Assembly (NCBI RefSeq): GCF_014201775.1
Contig: NZ_JACHFG010000003.1
Coordinates: forward strand, 1-53,112
Reading direction: 5' to 3'
DNA from: Borreliella yangtzensis
GTDB taxonomy: Bacteria; Spirochaetota; Spirochaetia; Borreliales; Borreliaceae
Length of the DNA stretch: 53,112 nt
Below, piece after piece: positions 25,460 through 34,323 of this stretch. Numbering within the stretch: position 1 is the stretch's first letter; each line of letters starts with the position of its first letter. The notes beneath the pieces were generated by a model. It was not told the DNA's origin and did not search any database. It saw only the letters and a program-made list of their open reading frames with translations. The translations under genes and the position numbers were made by a program.

Positions 25460-26707
25460 ATGATATTTAAAAAAATGATTAATGAATTTAAAATGGAAAT
25501 AAAAAGCAAACAGTCCCAAATTAATCCTATTGATGTTTACAAATATTCAATTTTTTTTAGGAATTACATAGAAAGTTCTGCAGAAGATGCTCTTAAAAAT
25601 GGAATTAATTTAAGTTTACTTGAAACTTCTTGTTTAAAAGAAAGTAGAGAATCTCTTTTGGGCTTAAAGGTGGAATTAAAAGAGGCTCTTCTTGAGGCAA
25701 TGATAAGCTATAGATTTAATGGAGCAGGCTATATTTTGGTAAAACCCAAAGGAGAAGATGAAGATTTAAGTAAAAAGGTTAACAGTGAACTGCCCACAGG
25801 TTTTAAATATTTAGATTTTCAAAAAATTATTAACAAAAGAGAATCTGAGTATATAGAATACCTTTCCACTTCAAAAGACTTAGATGGCAAGGGTAAGAAG
25901 GCAAGTATTGTAAAAATAGATAAAAGTAGAGTAATAATTTATGAAAATTATGATTATGTTTTAGGATCACACGAACCAGCTTATACACAAAGTTTGCTTC
26001 TTAATATTTGTCTTTTGGAACAAATTTATTTAGAAATAGAAAAAAGAATAAGAAACTATAATTTTTTGTTTTACAAAGACGAACATTTAGTGGGACTTGT
26101 TGAGTCTTTAGAGCTTGCAAAAGAAGAAATTAGTGTTTTAGCAAACAATAATAAAGGCAAAATATTTTCTACCTTTTTTAAAGGTCAAGAGCCAAACAAA
26201 AGCTTCTCAGCATTAAGTAGTGTTTCTGAGCAGCTTAACAGAGAGCTTGGCAAGATTAAAAGCGCGCTAAACAACGATGGAATTTTTTATACAGCATCGG
26301 AGAATGCTCATTTAGAAGTAATAAAGTATGATTTAGAGTTTTTAAAAGACGCATTTGAACTTGTTAAAGCAAAAATTGGTGCTGATACTAAAGAGCCACT
26401 TACTAGAAGTTTTAATGAGCAGGTAAAAGGCTTAGGCAGTAGTGGCAAGGGAGACAAAAGCAATTATTACGATTATTTAAAAGGTGTACAAGAATCTGTT
26501 GCTAATGCATGCAATCTTAAGCTTAACAAATATTACAGATTAAATATGAAGTTTAATGAACTTGAAGTGTTAAGCTACGAGCAAAGACTTGAGAGAGACA
26601 ATTTGCTTCTTGATGTTTATATAAAATATTTAGATTTAATTAAAAATGAAAATCTAAGTCATAAGGCAAGAGAAAATTTAAAAGAACAATTAAGTTTAGT
26701 TATTTAA
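25460..26707 (+). CDS. Phage portal protein (DUF1073-like, BBA38 ortholog)
   Basis: A 415-residue protein with the portal layout: a mixed N-terminal wing, a central region ending in SSVSEQLNRELGKIKSALNNDGIFY, and TRSFNEQVKGLGSSGKGDKSNYYDYLKGVQ (about 306-335), the hallmark of the DUF1073 portal family, followed by a helical C-terminus. The dodecameric portal is the DNA entry and tail attachment vertex. In other phages it follows terL directly. The frame extends to ATG 25460; ATG 25475 is an alternative. Confidence 0.8.
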   Translation: MIFKKMINEFKMEIKSKQSQINPIDVYKYSIFFRNYIESSAEDALKNGINLSLLETSCLKESRESLLGLKVELKEALLEAMISYRFNGAGYILVKPKGEDEDLSKKVNSELPTGFKYLDFQKIINKRESEYIEYLSTSKDLDGKGKKASIVKIDKSRVIIYENYDYVLGSHEPAYTQSLLLNICLLEQIYLEIEKRIRNYNFLFYKDEHLVGLVESLELAKEEISVLANNNKGKIFSTFFKGQEPNKSFSALSSVSEQLNRELGKIKSALNNDGIFYTASENAHLEVIKYDLEFLKDAFELVKAKIGADTKEPLTRSFNEQVKGLGSSGKGDKSNYYDYLKGVQESVANACNLKLNKYYRLNMKFNELEVLSYEQRLERDNLLLDVYIKYLDLIKNENLSHKARENLKEQLSLVI

Positions 26708-26718
26708 AAGGGGTAATT

Positions 26719-27321
26719 ATGGAAAAAGAGTTTTCTGAGGGTATAGATTACAAGAGCAAAAGCGCCCAAGAAGATTTTAAAAAGTTAAATACAGACAATG
26801 AAGTTTCTAGTAATGCTTTAATTAGGGAGTTTTTAGAATATAAAAATCTTAAAAGTGGTAATGATGATTCAAATAATTTTTCTCACAACAACTTAAGAGA
26901 ATCTGTTGAGATAAATAAACTTGCAAATGATAATTTAAGTTTTGAGTACAATACAGAAAATCTTTTATCAAAAGGGTATTCTTTTAAAGAGGTTGTAAAA
27001 GGGCAAGCTTTAGAGCTTATTAGGAAGTATGTAAAAGCGACTCAAATTTTAGCAATAGCTGGCACTAATAACCTTGATGAGATTGATTCATCTTCTCTCT
27101 CAATACTAATAAGGGTTGCAAAGACTAATATTGAGCAGAATAAGAATATAAAAAATTCATACAAAACAATAGATTTTCAAAGAGTAAATGCAAATCAGGA
27201 AAATAATTTAAGAAACAAAAATGCTTTTTTTGGCACATATAATGATTTAAGAGAAGCAATGCTTAATGAGTGGGAAGAGCTTAAGCGTGAATTTTATTGT
27301 AATAAAAAAGTATTAGCTTAA
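26719..27321 (+). CDS. Phage head assembly protein (DUF1357-like, BBA39 ortholog)
   Basis: A 200-residue acidic, helical protein with an AAAAGGGGTAATT ribosome binding site, 11 nt after the portal gene. It has an unstructured N-terminus rich in Asn/Asp/Ser and a helical C-terminal half (ILAIAGTNNLDEIDSSSLSI and onwards). Position between portal and the decoration-like gene suggests a scaffold; no protease motif is visible. Function is inferred from position. Confidence 0.55.
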   Translation: MEKEFSEGIDYKSKSAQEDFKKLNTDNEVSSNALIREFLEYKNLKSGNDDSNNFSHNNLRESVEINKLANDNLSFEYNTENLLSKGYSFKEVVKGQALELIRKYVKATQILAIAGTNNLDEIDSSSLSILIRVAKTNIEQNKNIKNSYKTIDFQRVNANQENNLRNKNAFFGTYNDLREAMLNEWEELKREFYCNKKVLA

Positions 27322-27378
27322 ATTTTTGTAATTTAAGCTTTTAATAAAAAAATAATTTAAAAAAGGAGATATTTATTA

Positions 27379-27987
27379 ATGAGTGAATCAATTGATTTTC
27401 AAAAAGAGATAGAAAAACTAAAAGCATCAAAAGTAGAACTTGAGAGTCAGCTTGAGAGTTTAAAAAAAAATCAAACTCAAAAAAATGTTTTAGATAAATT
27501 GCAAAGTGTTAATGCTAACAGTTACCCCGTGTTTGAGGGCAGTAAATTTCAAGATGAAGGGTTTTATTTTGCTCAAAAAGGCATTCTTAAAAACTCTTCT
27601 GCTGATAAGTTTGAAAATTATCAAGCTCAAGATTTTTGTTACAAATGCGGGGTGAAGCTTATTGTTAACGGCCCACATTTACAAATAGCAAGAGGTGGCG
27701 GTAGTGATCTTTATGGAGTTTGTGTTGACTTTGATGATTTTTCAAAAACCGGTACGGTTGTCCCAATGAGTTGTAGTTTTGAATGTGTTTTGATTGCTAA
27801 GGACAAAACAATTAAAGCAGAAGATAAATTAATAATAAACAGTGAAGGGTTTTTAGAAAAAGCTTTAGAGAATGCAACAGTTATTCATGCTTTAGCATTA
27901 GGACCGGTTGAAGAGTTTAAAGACAGAAAGGATGTTTTTGGTGTTAGAGTTCTTTTTTTGGTCAAACAAATAAAAGATGCAATTTAA
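27379..27987 (+). CDS. Phage head protein (DUF228-like, BBA40 ortholog)
   Basis: A 202-residue protein with a strong AAAAAGGAGATATTTATT site. A coiled-coil N-terminus (KLKASKVELESQLESLKKNQ) precedes a beta-rich domain (about 55-202) with YCYKCGVKL-like, GGGSDLYGVCVDFDDFSKTGTVVPMS and VRVLFLVKQ. The beta domain has the character of capsid decoration proteins such as Hoc/gpD-like spikes: Gly/Val-rich strands around a cargo of Cys. Five Cys are present. The role as head decoration is inferred. Confidence 0.55.
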   Translation: MSESIDFQKEIEKLKASKVELESQLESLKKNQTQKNVLDKLQSVNANSYPVFEGSKFQDEGFYFAQKGILKNSSADKFENYQAQDFCYKCGVKLIVNGPHLQIARGGGSDLYGVCVDFDDFSKTGTVVPMSCSFECVLIAKDKTIKAEDKLIINSEGFLEKALENATVIHALALGPVEEFKDRKDVFGVRVLFLVKQIKDAI

Positions 27988-28003
27988 AATAGGAGAATTT
28001 AAA

Positions 28004-28921
28004 ATGGACAGGAGTACATTAAATAACGATGAGTATGTAGACACAGTAAGGGATGTTTTGGTGAGTGAATGCCCAATTCCGGAATATTATCATTTTTTAG
28101 ATTCGCCCCAAATAGAGAGTAGTAATATTTCTCTTGGAAGTGATAGAATTATCAAGTGGTATTCTAATTTAACAGATGTTCCTACACTAAAGGTTAATGA
28201 TTTTAATACAGTCTCAACAATCAAGTTTCAAAGACAAATAGTAAAAATTAATTATTTGCCTTTTCAGTATGCATTTACATACTATGCACCAGATGGAAAA
28301 GTTAACGTAGAGGCAAATACAAACATTAACATGAGAGAAGGACTTCTAGGAGCAATAATTGAAATACAAAAATTAATGAGCACTCATTATTTAAAAGGGG
28401 GACTTGCACTCTCAAAAAGTAGTAAAAGAACGCTTCTTGTTGATGAGTCTAACAATGAAACTATGTATGGATTTTTGAATCTTCCAAACCAAATAGACAA
28501 AACGATTAAACATGCAAACATATTGGATCAAATAAAATCAATAAATGATGAGCTTGGAAAGATTAATTTAGAAGATGAGAGAAGGGTTCCTTTTAAAATA
28601 CTTACAACTAGCAAAATCAAAGGTCGTTTACTAGAAAGACTTCCAAACAATAATTATTCATACAAAGATATGCTTTTTGATTTCATAAGCGCAATTAATA
28701 ATGATGCAAATATTGAACTTGAGACTACAAATTTATTAGACGATGAAATTTTAATATATCCACGAAGCAGCAAACTACTGCTTTTAAAAGACGGACATCA
28801 GCCTGTATTAAATTCATACACAGAAGTTTCAAGTAGTAATTTTAGAACGAGTTTTCTTGACTTTTCTATTGGAACAATTTTGGCAACAAAAAATTCAATT
28901 CTTAGAATAAAATTGAGCTAA
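28004..28921 (+). CDS. Probable major capsid protein (BBA41 ortholog)
   Basis: A 305-residue protein. ATG 28004 lies right after AGGAGAATTTAAA; the in-frame ATG 27977 would overlap the upstream gene and lacks a ribosome binding site. Sequence features of encapsulin/HK97-type shells are a helical N-terminus, SNISLGSDRIIKWYSNLTDVP, then VSTIKFQRQIVKINYLPFQYAFTYYAPDG and late FRTSFLDFSIGTILATKNSILRI. It sits where phages place the major capsid gene, after portal and scaffold. Identification is by order, size and pattern. Confidence 0.6.
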   Translation: MDRSTLNNDEYVDTVRDVLVSECPIPEYYHFLDSPQIESSNISLGSDRIIKWYSNLTDVPTLKVNDFNTVSTIKFQRQIVKINYLPFQYAFTYYAPDGKVNVEANTNINMREGLLGAIIEIQKLMSTHYLKGGLALSKSSKRTLLVDESNNETMYGFLNLPNQIDKTIKHANILDQIKSINDELGKINLEDERRVPFKILTTSKIKGRLLERLPNNNYSYKDMLFDFISAINNDANIELETTNLLDDEILIYPRSSKLLLLKDGHQPVLNSYTEVSSSNFRTSFLDFSIGTILATKNSILRIKLS

Positions 28922-28923
28922 AA

Positions 28924-29382
28924 ATGAATGAAAGTAAAATAGATTCGAATCAAATTCAAAGCGTAAAGTTAAAAACTTTAGACACTGAGAATCTAGAATC
29001 AGGCTTAAAGCCAGTATATGACCAAATACTTGAACTTTTAATGCTTGACGCTAAAGATCTTAGCATGAAAGAATTTTTGTTATATTTGAATTTGCTTGAA
29101 AATATTTTAATTCTTAAAAGAATAAGAATTAAAAGTTTAAATGATGCAACAATGTTTGTTTTAATTTATTATTTTGTTGGCTGTGAATTAAAAAAACGAA
29201 ACAGATTGAAAGGTTTTAATTTAAATTACATCAAATCTGAAAAATTTAAAGAGATATCATTAGAATATTTCCCCACAACTTTAAGTGCCAGCAGTAGTTG
29301 TGGGGGTGATTTTTGTAAATGCTTGGATAGCTTAATAGAAGAGTTAAGAGTAAAAAACTCTTTAATAGGGGTAATTAAATGA
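28924..29382 (+). CDS. Head-tail connector-region protein (BBA42 ortholog)
   Basis: A 152-residue protein 2 nt after the capsid gene. The central helices (LKDLSMKEFLLYLNLLENILILKRIRIKSLNDATMFVLIYYFVG with a small variation) are followed by a Ser/Cys-rich segment SASSSCGGDFCKCLD at about 120-134, which has three Cys close together and could bind metal. By position it corresponds to gp6-like head completion proteins. Its 3' end overlaps the next gene by 4 nt. Confidence 0.5.
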   Translation: MNESKIDSNQIQSVKLKTLDTENLESGLKPVYDQILELLMLDAKDLSMKEFLLYLNLLENILILKRIRIKSLNDATMFVLIYYFVGCELKKRNRLKGFNLNYIKSEKFKEISLEYFPTTLSASSSCGGDFCKCLDSLIEELRVKNSLIGVIK

Positions 29383-29753
29383 AATCTTTAGAGATGATTA
29401 ATACAAGTTTAAGTAATATTATAAGTTCATATTCGCAAGATCTTTTTTTCTGCAAATTTAGAATAATCAAAGATCCAATTAATGCATCTTATGAAACTAG
29501 ATTTAAAAGTTCTGATGCTGTTGGTTTTAGAGGAATGTTTTTGCTAATAAGTCCAGAAGAAGCGGTTGAAATTGAAGGCGTAAATATTTTTGATAAAAAT
29601 AGCTATGCCAAAGTGTATACTCTTGAGAGTTTTAAGTTTGAGTACGGAGACTTGGTTAAGGCTCATGATGATTTTTATTCAATTTTGGGAGTTCAAAAAG
29701 GCTACAAGGAAGGTTTAAATTACAACACGCTAGTTTTAAGGAGTTCCTGTTGA
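29379..29753 (+). CDS. Head-closure/neck-type protein (DUF1506-like, BBA43 ortholog)
   Basis: A 124-residue protein starting inside the previous stop (ATGA). It has the shape of small neck stoppers: a short helix then beta strands, RIIKDPINASYETRFKSSDAVGFRGMFLLISPEEAVEIEG, and FEYGDLVKAHDDFYSILGVQ near the end. It overlaps the next start by 4 nt. Function is inferred from location between capsid and tail genes and from this small beta fold. Confidence 0.55.
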   Translation: MKSLEMINTSLSNIISSYSQDLFFCKFRIIKDPINASYETRFKSSDAVGFRGMFLLISPEEAVEIEGVNIFDKNSYAKVYTLESFKFEYGDLVKAHDDFYSILGVQKGYKEGLNYNTLVLRSSC

Positions 29754-30100
29754 GTTTAAAAATTGGATTTAAAGATACTTATTCTTTTAATGCAGAAAAT
29801 AGCATTAATATCAAATCGGAAGAACTTGAAAGAGATATTACTTTTAAGCTGGCAAAGGCTGCTTACAAAGAGTTTTATTCTAATATTTTTTCAAACAAAG
29901 GAATAAAAATAGCTTTTCGGAAATCTATTCAAAAAGGGCTTATTGAAATAAAAGATCAGTTTAGAGTTTTTTATAAAAATTATTTACTTAGCAGACAACT
30001 AGATCTTCGGCACAAAAGTGCTTTTAAGGCTAAAAAATTTGAAAGTTTTGCCAATAACATTGAAAAATTTAATTTTTCAAAAACAAAAATAAAAGGATGA
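29750..30100 (+). CDS. Tail-completion-type protein (BBA44 ortholog)
   Basis: A 116-residue basic protein that starts with TTG, overlapping the previous stop. It contains KLAKAAYKEFYSNIFSNKGIKIAFRKSIQKGLIEIKDQFRVFYKN, an amphipathic helical stretch typical of HK97 gp10-type tail-completion proteins. The stop overlaps the next start (ATGA 30097-30100). Role by position only. Confidence 0.5.
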   Translation: MSLKIGFKDTYSFNAENSINIKSEELERDITFKLAKAAYKEFYSNIFSNKGIKIAFRKSIQKGLIEIKDQFRVFYKNYLLSRQLDLRHKSAFKAKKFESFANNIEKFNFSKTKIKG

Positions 30101-30642
30101 GCATGATTGTAGGACTAAACGAATCTGTACAGTTTTTAATTCAAATACTTACGAAATTTAAAGAATATTTAGATCTTAAAGAAATAGAGTTAGAAATTTT
30201 AAACACCTACAACCACCCGTATTTGGAAAAGTTTGCCACAAATGCTAGTAATTTAATTGTATTAAAAAGTGAATCTTTTGAAGGGCTTACTCCTAGAAAT
30301 CTAAAGGGTAAAAATTTTTGTAAAACATCTAATGAGTTTAGATTAAGGTTTTCGCTTTATTTTTTAAGTTTTACTTTACTTAAAGCTTGCAGAGACTCTT
30401 ATGAGAGTATGTGCAAAGTTTACGAGCACTTTTTGGAATTTTTATATGAGAATAAATTTAGGTTTGAGTTTATAAAAGAGCTTGAAGGGGGTTATTGTTT
30501 GTTTTTAACTTATTATCTCTGCTCGATTAGTAATTTAAATAATGATGGACTGCTTGGTGTTTCGAATATGCACAGTAATATGTGTTTTAGCTTAAATCAG
30601 ATTTTTCTTGCAAATATACAGGTTATAAAACAAGAAATATAA
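30097..30642 (+). CDS. Phage neck/tail terminator-type protein (DUF764-like, BBA45 ortholog)
   Basis: A 181-residue Cys-containing helical protein. ATG 30097 overlaps the previous stop; ATG 30103 (MIVGLNESVQFL) is better spaced from AAAAGG and may be the true start. Helices about residues 70-115 contain CRDSYESMCKVYEHFLEFLY. It precedes the sheath gene, where tail terminators are encoded. Function inferred. Confidence 0.5.
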   Translation: MSMIVGLNESVQFLIQILTKFKEYLDLKEIELEILNTYNHPYLEKFATNASNLIVLKSESFEGLTPRNLKGKNFCKTSNEFRLRFSLYFLSFTLLKACRDSYESMCKVYEHFLEFLYENKFRFEFIKELEGGYCLFLTYYLCSISNLNNDGLLGVSNMHSNMCFSLNQIFLANIQVIKQEI

Positions 30643-30695
30643 ATTTTAAAAAATTAAAAAAAAATTAAAAAAAAGAAATTTAAAAAGGAGGAAAA

Positions 30696-31766
30696 ATGCC
30701 AAAAGATACAATAAGCGTTAGCTTGGTTAAGAACAGACTGATTACCAACAAAATTAATTATTACAATCCGCTTTTAGTCTACAAAAGCAGTGTTTTAGAA
30801 AATAAATACTTGGCATTAAGTGTTACAAATTTTGAGGAGTTACTTAAAAAACTTGAGATACAAAAAGTACATGAGTCTGATTCTTCTAAGAAAAAAATAG
30901 CAAGTGATCAGGTAAGTGCTTTACAAAAATCAATGGGCGATTTTTTTGGACAAGAAGGACTCAAATCAGTTGATTTATATGTTTACAATCAGATTAAAGA
31001 GATTAAAGATTTTTTAAAATCCAATTTACATCCGTTTGTAGTCTTTGTAAATGAAGCGGAAGACGCTATTAGCAGCGATTTTGAAACTATTAGAAAGGCT
31101 TGCAATTTTATTGTAATTTCTACTAAAGAAAATAATTTATCAAATTTTTTAAAAGGCAAAGACAAGAGTGAATTTAAAAATATTATTGCTGTTTACAGCG
31201 GCAATGAAAATTTGCATCTTAAGTTTACAGCGATGTATTTGCATCAAGCAAGTATTTTCCATGCTGTTAATCCTTATGGGATGATTTTAAATTCTACTCC
31301 TATTTATGATGATTTAATAATTGATTCTCTTAGAAAATCCAATATTAATTTTTATTCTCTTTTAAATGAAACTGGCAATGATGGCATTTTTGCCTTCAAA
31401 GAAGGTGTTAGTCTTTCGGGGGATCCAATTGATGAGGCTTTTACGCTTTATTATATTAAAAATGAAGCAATCAAAGAACTTATTAGGATTTGGAATAAGA
31501 ACAATAGATCTAACAGTAAACTTAGTGCTTTAAATTTGGGCGGGAATTTGCCAAACGAATACACAGCAGGGCTTGAATGTTTTTTCCATGAACTTAAAGA
31601 AAGAGGTCTTATTATCTCTTACAAAGAGATAAAACTTAAAATTAACTCTTCTGAGGGTTTGAGTTTAAGTTTAGAAGTTGCGCTTAAGTATAATGACAGT
31701 TTCAATAATGTTAGTTTAATAATTACTGCACAAGAGATAAATGAATATTTAAGGAGAGCATCATAA
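30696..31766 (+). CDS. Probable contractile tail sheath protein (DUF787-like, BBA46 ortholog)
   Basis: A 356-residue protein after a strong AAAAAGGAGGAAAA site. The order sheath-then-tube matches the next gene, which begins at its last base. It has the sheath style: an N-terminal strand region, a central alpha/beta domain with FVVFVNEAEDAISSDFETIRKACNFIVIST and NIIAVYSGNENLHLKFTAMYLHQASIF, and a C-terminal part ending in NVSLIITAQEINEYL, like the C-terminal tail-binding arm of sheath subunits. Identity is inferred; its presence with gp25/J/I homologues means a contractile tail. Confidence 0.6.
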   Translation: MPKDTISVSLVKNRLITNKINYYNPLLVYKSSVLENKYLALSVTNFEELLKKLEIQKVHESDSSKKKIASDQVSALQKSMGDFFGQEGLKSVDLYVYNQIKEIKDFLKSNLHPFVVFVNEAEDAISSDFETIRKACNFIVISTKENNLSNFLKGKDKSEFKNIIAVYSGNENLHLKFTAMYLHQASIFHAVNPYGMILNSTPIYDDLIIDSLRKSNINFYSLLNETGNDGIFAFKEGVSLSGDPIDEAFTLYYIKNEAIKELIRIWNKNNRSNSKLSALNLGGNLPNEYTAGLECFFHELKERGLIISYKEIKLKINSSEGLSLSLEVALKYNDSFNNVSLIITAQEINEYLRRAS

Positions 31767-32188
31767 TGAGAGAATATTATTCATTAGATTTAGTATTTTT
31801 TAGCTTTAATGATAATTTAATAGACAGAGGTACTGTTGAGTACAGTACAGAGCCCAATATAATGGCTAAAGCAAGCACAGAAGACAGAAATTTTCCAATT
31901 CCAAGCTTTAGAGACCCAAGAACTGTTGTTCATATTTTTGATTTAGAAGTAAGCAAAGGATCTCTTGATTACAAGCTTTTAACAAAGTTAAGCAACGAGC
32001 AATTTTACGAGAATGTCCCAAAATCTCAAAAATTAAAAAGATTAGTGTTTAATGATCAAATGGGATTGAAAATTATTTCAAATAGTGCATTTTTTGCAGA
32101 AATTCCAACTAGAAAGTATTCATCTGATAATGATACGGTGAAGTTTACAATTCATGCAATCAATTGTGATGTTGAGAAAGCAAGTTGA
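31766..32188 (+). CDS. Probable tail tube protein (DUF1463-like, BBA47 ortholog)
   Basis: A 140-residue protein whose ATG shares a base with the sheath stop. The short beta-rich sequence (YYSLDLVFFSFNDNLIDRGTVEYSTEPNIMAKASTEDRNFPIPSF then VKFTIHAINCDVEKAS) has the size and strand pattern of phage tail tube subunits such as gp19. Location directly after the sheath gene supports this. Function is inferred. Confidence 0.6.
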   Translation: MREYYSLDLVFFSFNDNLIDRGTVEYSTEPNIMAKASTEDRNFPIPSFRDPRTVVHIFDLEVSKGSLDYKLLTKLSNEQFYENVPKSQKLKRLVFNDQMGLKIISNSAFFAEIPTRKYSSDNDTVKFTIHAINCDVEKAS

Positions 32189-32224
32189 TTGAATTTAAAT
32201 TTTAATAAAGGACAAGAATTTAAA

Positions 32225-32716
32225 ATGAGATATAAGTTAAAAATATTAACCAGAGCCAAAACATATACATACGTTTTAAAGGATATTCCAATGTACGAAT
32301 GGGACAATGTTTTGGGATTTGATGTTGAAAGAGATGAACTTATTAGCAAACTCAACGGTTTGCAAACATTAAAAGAAATAACTAAATTAATGATCTCAAG
32401 AGGGTTTTTAGATGAATTTTATGAGATTCTAGACAAAGAGAGAAGATATTCTGAGCTTTACAAGTATGCTCTACCCACGATTCTTTTTTCAGTGCAGTAT
32501 TCACTTTTTGAAACAATAGAAGGGTTTAAACAACCCGGTTTAGTTTACATAGAAAGTTTTCAAGATAGAAACGGTGATTATATCAAGTATGACTACATTG
32601 ATGAGCGCTGGAGTTATAATTTTTTAATTACAAGCAAATTATCATCTAATTTAAATCAAGAAGCTTCTTTGCAAGACAGTCTTGAGCCTTTACTGCAAGA
32701 AGGTACTAATGAATAA
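32225..32716 (+). CDS. Tail assembly chaperone-like protein (BBA48 ortholog)
   Basis: A 163-residue protein. I choose ATG 32225 (after AAAGGACAAGAATTTAAA) over a TTG directly at the previous stop. It has TYTYVLKDIPMYEWDNVLGFDVERDELISKLNGLQTLKE and an acidic C-terminus (LEPLLQEGTNE). The downstream gene overlaps it by 8 nt. Between tube and tape-measure genes, phages place paired tail chaperones (lambda G/GT), often overlapping; this pair fits. Function by position. Confidence 0.5.
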   Translation: MRYKLKILTRAKTYTYVLKDIPMYEWDNVLGFDVERDELISKLNGLQTLKEITKLMISRGFLDEFYEILDKERRYSELYKYALPTILFSVQYSLFETIEGFKQPGLVYIESFQDRNGDYIKYDYIDERWSYNFLITSKLSSNLNQEASLQDSLEPLLQEGTNE

Positions 32717-32927
32717 ATCAGAGATTGCAACTAGTTATTTAAAATACATAGATCATTTGAAAAAGGAATCTAACAAATATTATTTTCCTATTGTAATGGG
32801 TATTTGTACATACAAAGATATTAAAAAAATGAGCTACAAAGAGCTTGTAGAGGTTACCCGAGCGGCTAATTTAAAGCTTAACAAGGAAATGTACGAACGA
32901 GTTTTGTCCTTTAGTGGCATGTTGTAA
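32709..32927 (+). CDS. Small second tail-chaperone-like protein (BBA49 ortholog)
   Basis: A 72-residue protein starting at ATG 32709, inside the end of the upstream gene, after AAGAAGG. It reads MNKSEIATSYLKYIDHLKKE and continues through YFPIVMGICTYKDIKKMSYKELVEVTRAANL. It overlaps the preceding gene by 8 nt in another frame. No recognised family; the location before the probable tape measure matches the second chaperone position. Confidence 0.5.
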   Translation: MNKSEIATSYLKYIDHLKKESNKYYFPIVMGICTYKDIKKMSYKELVEVTRAANLKLNKEMYERVLSFSGML

Positions 32928-32935
32928 AGGTTTTT

Positions 32936-34306
32936 ATGTACGAAGAAAATAATAATGAGGATAAATTTACAATTAAATTAGAAGGCGTGCTTGATAGAAA
33001 TGCCACCAGGAATAATTTAAAAAAAGAACTTTTAGGCTTTAAAAAGGAAGATTTTTTAAATGTTAGTTTAAGCCCAATAAGTAGTAAGGATTTTTTATCC
33101 CTAAGTCTTGAAAGACTAAAAAGCATTGAAAAGCTAAAAAACGATAATCTACAAAAATCAGCAAGTTTTAAATCTTTTAATGCCGCAAGCAAAAGTAGTT
33201 CTTTTAAGGAGTACTTTGACCTAGATTTTAAGAAAAACAAACTAAAGAGTACTTTAAAGGATTTGGACTTTGCAAAAGATAAAAGTATTTTGGGCGCTAA
33301 GAATTTAGATTTTAAAAGTAACAATCTTGATTTTTATGTAAAGCCAGAAGTAGATAAATTAGATTTAGATTTTAACAAACAATATTCATATTTTAAAACT
33401 GAAAATATTAAAAATTCTTTTAAGCAAAATTTTTTTAACAATTCTAGTAAAGATCAAACTAATGCACCCAAAGAGTTGGTATTAAATTCCAATTTTGACA
33501 AGACTGCACTTAGCGTTAAGGCTGATTTACAGCCATTAAGCTTCAAAGACGAAAATAATCTTATTTGGGAAAATTTAATGTTTTTAAGAAATCTGTCAAA
33601 GGACCTGGGGGTAGTTGATTTTTTAAGTATAAAAAATGGTTTTAATGATTTTAAGTTGTCTTTAAATGAATTTCAAAGTTTGAAAGACAAAAAAATTTCC
33701 CAACTAAGTCTTGAAAATCTTATTTGCGAAGATGGTCATAGAGAAAGTGCAAATGAAATACTAAAAGGCCAGCGATCTTTTGAAACAGAATTTGAAAGAA
33801 ATGATTTTTTAAGAAAACTTTATATTCTTCAAAGTTCACAAAATTCAAAGTTAAATGATTTTTCTTTTATTGTTGAGATTGCACAGAAATTAAAAAACTT
33901 AGGGCACGCAAAAAATGATTTTAAAGCTATTAGTCTAATAAATGATTTTCTAGGCAGCAAGAATGATTTAGAAGAAGTTTTAAGTTTAGACAAACCAACA
34001 ATGTCTCTAAAGAGTAAGTTAAACGGTGATCCTGAAGTTTTAAATAGCAATAAAATAATAAACAGTGTTTCTGAGCAAAAAGTAGATCCACTTTTAGAAA
34101 AAACTGTAGAACTTTTAGAATGGGCTAAAAGTTACGATTTTACTAGTAGTGTATTAGATCCTTTAAGAAATACTTTTTCAAATCTTGGCAATATATTAGT
34201 ACAGGCATTTGAAAACTTACCTTTGGTTGAGCACATGACAAATGTGATAAGGGATAATGGCGGATCAAGTTCAAGAGGAATTGATGATGATTCTAGAATG
34301 CCTTAA
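32936..34306 (+). CDS. Probable tape-measure-like protein (DUF759-like, BBA50 ortholog)
   Basis: A 456-residue protein with long Lys/Asn/Phe/Ser-rich repeats of weak heptad pattern (e.g. DLDFAKDKSILGAKNLDFKS), a middle helical region (IVEIAQKLKNLGHAKNDFKA) and a C-terminus ending DNGGSSSRGIDDDSRMP. Length and low-complexity helical content suit a tape measure; it follows chaperone-type genes as expected. No membrane-insertion or peptidase domain is apparent. Call rests on position and composition. Confidence 0.5.
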   Translation: MYEENNNEDKFTIKLEGVLDRNATRNNLKKELLGFKKEDFLNVSLSPISSKDFLSLSLERLKSIEKLKNDNLQKSASFKSFNAASKSSSFKEYFDLDFKKNKLKSTLKDLDFAKDKSILGAKNLDFKSNNLDFYVKPEVDKLDLDFNKQYSYFKTENIKNSFKQNFFNNSSKDQTNAPKELVLNSNFDKTALSVKADLQPLSFKDENNLIWENLMFLRNLSKDLGVVDFLSIKNGFNDFKLSLNEFQSLKDKKISQLSLENLICEDGHRESANEILKGQRSFETEFERNDFLRKLYILQSSQNSKLNDFSFIVEIAQKLKNLGHAKNDFKAISLINDFLGSKNDLEEVLSLDKPTMSLKSKLNGDPEVLNSNKIINSVSEQKVDPLLEKTVELLEWAKSYDFTSSVLDPLRNTFSNLGNILVQAFENLPLVEHMTNVIRDNGGSSSRGIDDDSRMP

Positions 34307-34323
34307 ATTAAAAGAGGTTTAAA

